Origin: Pseudomonadota bacterium
Lineage (GTDB): Bacteria > Pseudomonadota > Gammaproteobacteria > Pseudomonadales > UBA5518
Assembly (NCBI GenBank): GCA_022705125.1
Contig: JAKJFB010000042.1
Coordinates: forward strand, 1 to 12,413
Length of the DNA stretch: 12,413 bases
Direction: 5' to 3'
This document shows, piece by piece, positions 7,474 through 12,413 of the stretch. The notes under the pieces were generated by a model that saw only the letters and a program-made list of their open reading frames with translations, had not been told where the DNA came from and made no database searches. Positions within the stretch are counted from its first letter, which is position 1. Each line of letters begins with the position of its first letter. The position numbers and the translations under genes were made by a program.

Positions 7474-7495
7474 GTGGGTCCGGCTTCGGCCGGAC
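7474..7495 (+). repeat. REP-like hairpin with TTCG loop, between btuF-like gene and btuB promoter
   Basis: GTGG head (7474-7477) plus GTCCGGCTTCGGCCGGAC (7478-7495). The outer stem arms GTCCGG/CCGGAC and the head equal those of the elements at 4117-5121, but the centre is CTTCGG instead of ATTCAT, giving a 7-bp stem closed by C(TTCG)G. It lies 14 bp past the stop of the btuF-like gene and may act as a 3'-end hairpin for that transcript. No T-tract follows on either strand, so it is not a classical terminator. Confidence 0.65.
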
Positions 7496-7509
7496 CCTCG
7501 GGTGGGGCT

Positions 7510-8334
7510 TTATTTGCCGCGCAGGCGGGCGAGGGCTTCGGCGGCTTCGGCGATCTGGGGGCCGCCGCAGATCCAGCTGGCGGTGGGCACGGTGCGCGAG
7601 GGTACGTGGCGGCTGAGCGCGGGGTGGCGCAGCAGCTGCTGCGCCAGCGAGGCGTGCTCGAGGTCGACGGCGTCGAACAGCACGGCGCGCGGGGCGTGCG
7701 ACACCAGGTCCTCCAGCGGCAGGGTGCCGTATCCGCTGATCCCGCGTTCGCTGGCGAGGTTGCGCCAGCCGGCTAGCGCCAGCAGCTCGTCCTTCAGCGT
7801 GCCGGCGCCGGGGCTGAGCCCGTTCGGCAGGTAGATCAGCCCGAGTTCACGCGGGCGCCCGGCCATTGCGCTGCGCACTGCGTCGAGCCGGCGCGCCGTG
7901 TCACGGCTCAATGCGGCGCCGGCCGCGGCTTCGCCGAGCAGTGCCGCGGTGTGCTCGATGAAGGCGAGCGAGGCGGCGATGGTCTCGGGCATCGCGACGG
8001 TCTCGACGCGATAGCCGAGGCGTTTCAGCACCGCAGCGCTGCTGAGCGATGCCTGTGTGCCGGTGAGTACCAGGTCGGGGTCCAGCTGCACGATGCGCTC
8101 GACCGAGCCGTCGAAGCGCGCGATGCCCCCGGCGCGCGCCGCGGCCCACGACAGCGTGCGATCGGCGGCCAGCTGGCTCAGCATCGCGATGCGCTCGCGC
8201 GGCAGCAGCGCGAGCAGGATCTGGTCGGTGCACAGGTTCAGCGACACCACGCGCTGCGGCGCTTCGGCGGCCCGCACCGCGCCGGCGCAGAACAACAGCA
8301 GCACCAGCACCCAAACCCGCAGGTCGCCATTCAT
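7510..8334 (-). CDS. btuF: Periplasmic cobalamin/metal-chelate ABC-transporter binding protein (BtuF-like)
   Basis: 274-aa class III periplasmic binding protein (Peripla_BP_2 fold) that would deliver corrinoid to an inner-membrane ABC importer. Seen: a Sec signal peptide (hydrophobic core 'VWVLVLLLFCAGA', probable cleavage after AVRA near residue 22; no proper lipobox), then 'RVVSLNLCTDQILLAL', 'ERIVQLDPDLVLTG', 'LKRLGYRVETVAMPET', 'GTLKDELLALAGWRNLA' and a terminal 'SWICGGPQIAEAAEALARL'. The family also binds ferric siderophores and heme; B12 is preferred because of the flanking riboswitch, receptor and adenosyltransferase. The ATG was chosen because it gives the signal peptide and overlaps the upstream gene's TGA as ATGA (8334-8331), which implies translational coupling. 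The open frame upstream of it is a shadow of that gene. No BtuC or BtuD gene is present nearby. Confidence 0.82.
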   Translation of the reverse strand: MNGDLRVWVLVLLLFCAGAVRAAEAPQRVVSLNLCTDQILLALLPRERIAMLSQLAADRTLSWAAARAGGIARFDGSVERIVQLDPDLVLTGTQASLSSAAVLKRLGYRVETVAMPETIAASLAFIEHTAALLGEAAAGAALSRDTARRLDAVRSAMAGRPRELGLIYLPNGLSPGAGTLKDELLALAGWRNLASERGISGYGTLPLEDLVSHAPRAVLFDAVDLEHASLAQQLLRHPALSRHVPSRTVPTASWICGGPQIAEAAEALARLRGK

Positions 8335-9275
8335 GGCGACGGGTATCCCTGCTCCAGCGCGTGGACCTTCGCGCACAGCGTGCGATTGAAGGGACAGGGC
8401 ACGCCGGCGGCCTCGGCGCGCCGGCACAGGAAGCCGTTGATGTAGTCGATCTCGGTGCGCCGGCGGGCCTGCACGTCCTGCAGCATCGAGGAACGGTTCG
8501 CGGCGGTGCGGCGCGCGACCTCGGTGGCGGTGGTCGGCAGCTCGGCGGCAATCGCGCGCTGGCCGAGCGCCTCGAGCACGGTCGCGGTCTCGGCGCACAG
8601 GGCCGCGAATTCATCCCCCGCAGCGCCCGGCTCCAGCAGCGCGCCGTTCGGGCAGCCGTGCACGGCGGTGAGCGCGTTGATCGTGCAGTTGACCGCGAGC
8701 TTGCGCCACATCTCGTGCTCGATGTCGTCGACCGGGCGGATCTCGAGGCGCCGGGTGGGCAGTGCGCGCGCGAGAGCTTGCGCTTCCTCGCGCGGCCCGC
8801 GCGGGTAGCGCCCGAGCAGCGTGACGCCCCGGCCCGCGTGGCGCACGTGGAACGGCGCCGGGCACCAGGCGCCCTCGGTGCTGAGCGCGCAGAACAGGCG
8901 CGCGCCACCAACCAGGCTCAGCGCCTCGTCGTGGAATCCCATGCCGTTCTGCAGCAGCACCACCGCGGCCTCGGGTGCCAGCCGGTGCGCGATGCCGGCC
9001 AGCGCATCCAGCGCGTCGTATGCCTTGGTGCACACCAGCAGTTGTGCGATCGGGGTGGCGGATTCGCGCGTTTCCAGCACCGGCTCGAAGTGCTCGCCGC
9101 CGGCGGCTGATTCCAGCGTTATGCCGTGATACGCTGCGTGCCGCGAGCGGTCGCGCGCAATCAGGCTGACTTCGTGGCCGCTGGCCGCGAGGCTGGCGGC
9201 CCACAGGCAGGCCATGGCGCCCGTGCCGAGCACGTGCCAGGCGGGCGCAGAGGAGGGGGTCGCGTCGTCTGTCAT
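8331..9275 (-). CDS. panE: 2-dehydropantoate 2-reductase (ketopantoate reductase)
   Basis: 314-aa cytoplasmic NADPH-dependent enzyme that reduces ketopantoate to pantoate in pantothenate and CoA synthesis. Seen: the N-terminal Rossmann motif GTGAMA (residues 17-22; the third glycine is Ala), '[12 protein letters not shown]' with the conserved Lys, 'LLQNGMGF', '[17 protein letters not shown]' with the catalytic Lys and Asn, and '[24 protein letters not shown]' with the substrate-binding Ser and Glu. The length suits the family (about 300 aa). The start at 9275 is the only ATG upstream of the Rossmann motif; no SD precedes it. The btuF-like ATG overlaps its stop, so the two are probably co-transcribed, although no functional link between them is obvious. 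PanE-family proteins include paralogues with other substrates, so the exact substrate is not certain. Confidence 0.87.
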   Translation of the reverse strand: MTDDATPSSAPAWHVLGTGAMACLWAASLAASGHEVSLIARDRSRHAAYHGITLESAAGGEHFEPVLETRESATPIAQLLVCTKAYDALDALAGIAHRLAPEAAVVLLQNGMGFHDEALSLVGGARLFCALSTEGAWCPAPFHVRHAGRGVTLLGRYPRGPREEAQALARALPTRRLEIRPVDDIEHEMWRKLAVNCTINALTAVHGCPNGALLEPGAAGDEFAALCAETATVLEALGQRAIAAELPTTATEVARRTAANRSSMLQDVQARRRTEIDYINGFLCRRAEAAGVPCPFNRTLCAKVHALEQGYPSP

Positions 9276-9347
9276 CGCGGCATTATCCACGATCGGCGCG
9301 CCCGCGCTCGCGCCCGACCTATCCGACACGGACAAGAGGAGATTCCG

Positions 9348-9830
9348 ATGCCGTCCTTCGACGTGGTGTCCGAAGTGGACCTGCACGCCTTCACCAACGC
9401 GGTCGACCAGGCCAGCCGCGTGATCGAGACCCGCTTCGACTTCAAGGGCGTGGACGCCGGCTTCGAGCGCAAGGAGCGCGTGGTGACGCTGCATGCCGAG
9501 GCCGAGTTCCAGCTCGAGCAGATGCTCGACATCCTTCGCGGCGCGCTGACCAAGTGCAAGATCGACCCGCGCGCGGTGAAGCCGGGCGACGTGCAGAAGT
9601 CCGGCAAGGTGGTGAAACAGGACGTCACGATGCAGCACGGGCTCGACACCGATCTGTGCCGCAAGATCGTGAAGATGGTCAAGGACGCCAGGCTCAAGGT
9701 GCAGGCCGCGATCCAGGGCGAGCAGGTGCGCGTGACCGGCAAGAAGCGCGACGACCTGCAGGACGTGATCGCGCTGCTGCGCGCGAGCGACATCGACGTG
9801 CCGCTGCAATTCGAAAATTTCCGTGACTGA
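9348..9830 (+). CDS. yajQ: YajQ-family nucleotide-binding protein
   Basis: 160-aa cytoplasmic protein of the YajQ (UPF0234/DUF520) family. Seen: the family start '[34 protein letters not shown]', the middle '[28 protein letters not shown]' and the end '[29 protein letters not shown]', over the full usual length. Family members bind nucleotides and RNA; a Xanthomonas member is reported as a cyclic-di-GMP-binding regulator. The function in this organism is not known. AGAGGAG at 9335-9341 lies 6 nt before the ATG and settles the start. It is divergent from panE across 72 bp, and its last 8 bp overlap the start of the ampG-like gene. Confidence 0.96.
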   Translation: MPSFDVVSEVDLHAFTNAVDQASRVIETRFDFKGVDAGFERKERVVTLHAEAEFQLEQMLDILRGALTKCKIDPRAVKPGDVQKSGKVVKQDVTMQHGLDTDLCRKIVKMVKDARLKVQAAIQGEQVRVTGKKRDDLQDVIALLRASDIDVPLQFENFRD

Positions 9831-11169
9831 GGATCCGGCGCGCGCCGCCCCGGCGCGCAGCTGGCGCGAGGCACTGCTGGTCTACACGCGACCGCGCGTG
9901 TTCGCGATGATCTGGCTCGGCTTCAGCGCCGGGCTGCCGTTCCTGCTGATCGGGCCGACGCTCTCGGGCTGGCAGCGCGATGTCGGGGTCGAGCGCAGCG
10001 TGATCGGCTTCTTCAGCTGGATCGGCATCATCTATTCGATCAAGGTGCTGTGGGCGCCGGTGGTGGACCGCGTGGCGCTGCCGCTGCTGACACGCTGGCT
10101 GGGCAAGCGTCGCAGCTGGATGCTGGCCGCGCAACTCGTGATTGCCGCCGGACTGCTGGGCATGGCGCAGGCCGATCCGGTGGCCGATCTCGCGCTGGTG
10201 GCGTGGTTCGCGCTGCTGGTGGCCTTCGGTTCGGCGACCCAGGACATCACGATCGACGCCTGGCGCATCGAGGCCATGGACCCGGAGTTCCAGGGCGCGA
10301 TGGCCGCGGCCTACGTGCTGGGCTATCGCATCGCGCTGCTGGTGGCGGGCGCGGGCGCGTTCTACCTCGCCGAGGGCGCGTCGTGGGAAGTGGCCTACGT
10401 GGTGATGGCCGTGCTGATGGCCGGCGGTATCGTCACCACGCTGGCGTTGCGCGAGCCCGATCATGCGGCCGCTGCGGCGGCCCGGACGCTGGAATTGCGC
10501 GTCGAGCAGACGCTGGGGGCCTCATCACACCGCGGCCCCCTCGGGCGGGCGCTGGCGTTCCTGTCCGACGCGGTGGTCGCGCCCTTCGTGGATTTCTTCG
10601 CGCGCAACGGGCGCGAGGCGCTGCTGATCCTGCTGCTGATCAGCCTGTACAAGCTGAGCGACATCACGATGGGCGTGATGGCCAACCCGTTCTACCTCGA
10701 CCTCGGCTTCAGCAAGACCGACATCGCCGACGTCACCAAGATCTTCGGCTTCTTCATGACCATCGCGGGCGCGGCGCTGGGTGGCGTGCTGGTGGTGCGC
10801 TTCGGCATCGCGCGGCCGCTGGTGCTGGGCGCGGTGCTGGTGGCGCTCACCAACCTGCTGTTCGCGGGGCTCGCGGTGCTCGAGCCCAGCCTGGCGCTGC
10901 TGGCCGTGGTGGTGAGCGCCGACAACCTGAGCGGCGGCATCGCCGCGGCGGTGTTCATCGCCTACCTGTCGAGCCTGACCAACCAGGCCTACACCGCCAC
11001 CCAGTACGCGCTGTTCAGCTCGTTGATGACGCTGCCGGCGAAGGTGATCGGCGGCTTTTCCGGCGTGGTGGTCGACGCGCAGGGCTACATGGCCTTCTTC
11101 CTCTACGCCGGCCTGCTCGGCATCCCCGCGATCCTGCTCTCGCTGCGCGTGCTGCGCCAACCCCCGTAG
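9823..11169 (+). CDS. ampG: AmpG-like MFS permease (muropeptide transporter)
   Basis: 448-aa inner-membrane protein with about 12 hydrophobic segments by eye. AmpG proteins import GlcNAc-anhydro-MurNAc peptides for cell-wall recycling and influence beta-lactamase induction. Seen: '[19 protein letters not shown]' at the first membrane helix, '[17 protein letters not shown]', '[10 protein letters not shown]', and the signature '[16 protein letters not shown]' before the middle of the protein. Later helices contain '[34 protein letters not shown]', also typical of AmpG. The GTG at 9823 is chosen because it supplies the cytoplasmic N-terminus; the next ATG (9907) would cut into the first helix. 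No clear SD is seen, so translation may depend on coupling to yajQ, which it overlaps. AmpG-like paralogues with other substrates exist. Confidence 0.88.
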   Translation: MTEDPARAAPARSWREALLVYTRPRVFAMIWLGFSAGLPFLLIGPTLSGWQRDVGVERSVIGFFSWIGIIYSIKVLWAPVVDRVALPLLTRWLGKRRSWMLAAQLVIAAGLLGMAQADPVADLALVAWFALLVAFGSATQDITIDAWRIEAMDPEFQGAMAAAYVLGYRIALLVAGAGAFYLAEGASWEVAYVVMAVLMAGGIVTTLALREPDHAAAAAARTLELRVEQTLGASSHRGPLGRALAFLSDAVVAPFVDFFARNGREALLILLLISLYKLSDITMGVMANPFYLDLGFSKTDIADVTKIFGFFMTIAGAALGGVLVVRFGIARPLVLGAVLVALTNLLFAGLAVLEPSLALLAVVVSADNLSGGIAAAVFIAYLSSLTNQAYTATQYALFSSLMTLPAKVIGGFSGVVVDAQGYMAFFLYAGLLGIPAILLSLRVLRQPP

Positions 11170-11931
11170 TTACAGGCGGATGCCGCCGTCGGTTTCGATG
11201 ACGCGGCCGGTGATGTAGTCGTTCTCGAAGATGAAGCGCGCGGTGTGGGCGATCTCCTCGGGGGTGCCCATGCGGCGCAGCGGGATGCCGGCGGTCATTT
11301 TCTCCAGCGCTTCGGGCTTCATGCTGGCGACCATGTCGGTGGCGATGAAACCGGGGGCGATCGCCGCGCAGCGGATGCCGTAGCGCGCGAGTTCCTTGGC
11401 CCAGGTCACGGCCATGGCGGCCACGCCGGCCTTGGCGGCCGAGTAATTGGTCTGGCCCATGTTGCCGGCGCGCGAGACGCTGGAGATGTTGATGATCACA
11501 CCGGGATTGCCCTGCTCGATCATCTTCGTGGCCGCCTCGCGCCCGCACAGGAACACGCCGGTCAGGTTCACGTCGATCACCGCCTGCCACTCGGCCAGCG
11601 ACAGACGCTTCTCGATCTTGCCGTCCCTGGCTTTGAGCATCAGCCCGTCGCGCAGGATGCCGGCGTTGTTGATCAGGCCGTGCACGGCGCCGGTGTCGGC
11701 AACGATGCGCTCGAAGGTGGCGATGACCTCCTCCTCGCGGGCGACGTTGGCCAGGTAGGTGTGCGCGCTGCCGCCGGCGGCGCGGCAGAGCGCGGCGGTC
11801 TCGGCCAGCTTCTCGGCGTTCAGGTCGATCAATGCCAGGCAGGCCCCGCTGCCGGCCAGGTACACGGCCATGGCCCGGCCGAGGCCCTGTCCGCCGCCGG
11901 TGATCACGATCGTCTTGCCCTTGATGTCCAT
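11170..11931 (-). CDS. Short-chain dehydrogenase, 3-oxoacyl-ACP reductase (FabG) type
   Basis: 253-aa cytoplasmic NAD(P)-dependent SDR. Seen: the nucleotide motif TGGGQGLG (residues 11-18), NNAG at 88-91, and a complete catalytic tetrad Asn122, Ser150, Tyr163 and Lys167 (YSAAK), followed by 'APGFIATDM' and the C-terminal '[14 protein letters not shown]'. Asp36 at the end of the second beta strand suggests preference for NAD(H), whereas fatty-acid-synthesis FabG normally uses NADPH. This hints at a paralogue of FabG acting on another hydroxy- or oxoacyl substrate. AGGAG (11943-11939) lies 7 nt before the ATG. It is convergent with the ampG-like gene with no bases between the two stop codons. 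It stands alone, without acpP or fabF, so the pathway cannot be set. Confidence 0.88.
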   Translation of the reverse strand: MDIKGKTIVITGGGQGLGRAMAVYLAGSGACLALIDLNAEKLAETAALCRAAGGSAHTYLANVAREEEVIATFERIVADTGAVHGLINNAGILRDGLMLKARDGKIEKRLSLAEWQAVIDVNLTGVFLCGREAATKMIEQGNPGVIINISSVSRAGNMGQTNYSAAKAGVAAMAVTWAKELARYGIRCAAIAPGFIATDMVASMKPEALEKMTAGIPLRRMGTPEEIAHTARFIFENDYITGRVIETDGGIRL

Positions 11932-12035
11932 CTCGATGCTCCTGGAAGTGTTGCCTGGTGAGGATTGTGGGGCGGATTGTCACCGCAAAGCGGCTCGCGG
12001 GTCACCCTTGGCGTCAAAAAACTGCGCTGCCGCCC

Positions 12036-12063
12036 CTTGAAGCCCGGCCCGATGGCCCCATAT
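12036..12063 (+). promoter_or_regulatory. Sigma-32 (heat-shock) promoter of groES
   Basis: CTTGAA (12036-12041) and CCCCATAT (12056-12063) are separated by 14 nt. This matches the known sigma-32 pattern of CTTGAA and CCCCATNT with an 11-16 nt spacer. It would start transcription near 12070, so its transcript carries the CIRCE sequence in the leader. Confidence 0.8.
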
Positions 12064-12101
12064 CAGCCTTCGCGAAGCTCCTAGACGTCCGCTCATGCGG
12101 C

Positions 12102-12129
12102 TTGACGCGAAGAGTTTCCGGCCTATGAT
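12102..12129 (+). promoter_or_regulatory. Sigma-70-like promoter of groES
   Basis: TTGACG (12102-12107) and TATGAT (12124-12129) are separated by 16 nt. The expected start point, near 12136, falls inside the CIRCE element, so HrcA binding would block this promoter. Confidence 0.75.
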
Positions 12130-12155
12130 TGGCACTCCCCGAGGGAGAGTGCTAA
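12129..12155 (+). promoter_or_regulatory. CIRCE operator (HrcA binding site)
   Basis: TTGGCACTC (12129-12137), a 9-nt spacer, and GAGTGCTAA (12147-12155). This matches the CIRCE consensus TTAGCACTC-N9-GAGTGCTAA with one mismatch and exact spacing. It is the established operator for the HrcA repressor upstream of groES and dnaK operons. It implies an hrcA gene elsewhere in the genome. Confidence 0.95.
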
Positions 12156-12231
12156 CAGGGCGGGGCCGGATGGCCCACCTCGACTGAATTCGGGTGTTTG
12201 TAACCACAAACCATATATTGGGAGAAAAGCG

Positions 12232-12413
12232 ATGAAGATCCGTCCGCTGTACGACCGCGTCGTTGTGAAGCGCAAGGAAGAGGAAGCAGTGTCCGCAGGC
12301 GGCATCGTGCTGCCGGGCTCCGCCAAGGAAAAGCCGACCCAGGGCGAAGTCCTGGCAGTGGGCGGCGGCAAGGTGCTGGACAACGGCGACGTGCGCCCCA
12401 TGTCGGTGAAGGT
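12232..12413 (+). CDS. groES: Co-chaperonin GroES, 5' part (cut by window end)
   Basis: The first 60 codons of the 10-kDa co-chaperonin that caps GroEL in the cytoplasm; the full protein is about 96 aa and runs past the window. Seen: '[18 protein letters not shown]', the mobile loop that contacts GroEL '[20 protein letters not shown]', and '[12 protein letters not shown]'. The SD GGGAG (12220-12224) lies 7 nt before the ATG. groL is expected directly downstream. Regulation is dual, with a sigma-32 promoter for heat activation and a sigma-70 promoter under CIRCE/HrcA repression. Confidence 0.97.
   Translation, partial: MKIRPLYDRVVVKRKEEEAVSAGGIVLPGSAKEKPTQGEVLAVGGGKVLDNGDVRPMSVK

Larger units (their letters stand above)
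11932..12231. other. Regulatory region between the SDR gene and groES
   Basis: 300 bp without a gene. Its left end holds the SDR ribosome-binding site; its right half holds a sigma-32-like promoter, a sigma-70-like promoter, a CIRCE operator, an AT-rich leader with a small hairpin (GTTTGT at 12196-12201 and ACAAAC at 12206-12211, AACC loop) and the groES SD. No convincing promoter for the SDR gene was found: TTGACG on the minus strand at 12017-12012 lacks a matching -10 box. Confidence 0.8.

Noticed and set aside
7474..7495. Intrinsic terminator for the panE-btuF transcript
   Set aside because: The hairpin is strong but no run of T follows it on the minus strand. It is better described as a REP-like element.
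8335..8598. Upstream extension of the btuF-like frame into panE
   Set aside because: This stretch is a shadow of panE. The signal peptide begins at the ATG at 8334.
12087..12100. GTCCGCTCATGCGG as a degenerate type-A REP-like copy upstream of groES
   Set aside because: It resembles type A with two bases lost, but lacks the GTRG head and the closing stem bases, so it may be chance.

Overview
The window reads as a GC-rich chromosomal segment of a gammaproteobacterium outside the enteric group. The basis is the uniform high-GC codon use, the GroES N-terminus, the combination of a sigma-32-type promoter with a CIRCE operator at groES, and the set of housekeeping neighbours (YajQ, AmpG, PanE). 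The genus cannot be fixed from the sequence alone. No phage, plasmid, CRISPR array, tRNA or rRNA was seen.

Layout. (1) 16-4120, plus strand: a glycogen module, glgA (glycogen synthase) followed by glgP (alpha-glucan phosphorylase of the DUF3417-bearing type). (2) 4117-4443: a short REP-like palindrome whose GTAG head supplies the glgP stop codon, immediately followed by the orphan C-terminal third of a ROK-family sugar kinase (a gene remnant). (3) 4423-9275, minus strand: a cobalamin region. In transcription order it holds panE and a btuF-like binding protein (ATGA overlap), a REP-like hairpin, a sigma-70-like promoter, a cobalamin riboswitch with a visible Shine-Dalgarno-sequestering helix, a btuB-like TonB-dependent receptor broken by one frameshift, a four-and-a-half-copy REP-like array, and a PduO-type cob(I)alamin adenosyltransferase. 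(4) 9348-11169, plus strand: yajQ and an overlapping ampG-like permease gene. (5) 11170-11931, minus strand: a FabG-like short-chain dehydrogenase, convergent with ampG with no spacer. (6) 11932-12413: a 300-bp regulatory region and the start of groES, cut by the window edge.

How the parts work together. GlgA extends alpha-1,4-glucan and GlgP releases glucose-1-phosphate from it; the lost ROK kinase probably once fed hexose phosphate into the same metabolism. In the cobalamin region the outer-membrane receptor and periplasmic binding protein would import corrinoid, and the adenosyltransferase would make adenosylcobalamin. The riboswitch would repress the receptor, and perhaps the adenosyltransferase through read-through, when B12 is plentiful. 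The inner-membrane BtuCD components are not in the window.

The most distinctive observations are the REP-like family (GTRG head plus an 18-nt palindrome), which marks the glgP/kinase-remnant junction and forms two inverted pairs with an orientation-linked sequence difference; the riboswitch leader with a 9-bp SD/anti-SD pairing; and the single-base frameshift in the receptor. I did not find a convincing entirely new multi-gene system.
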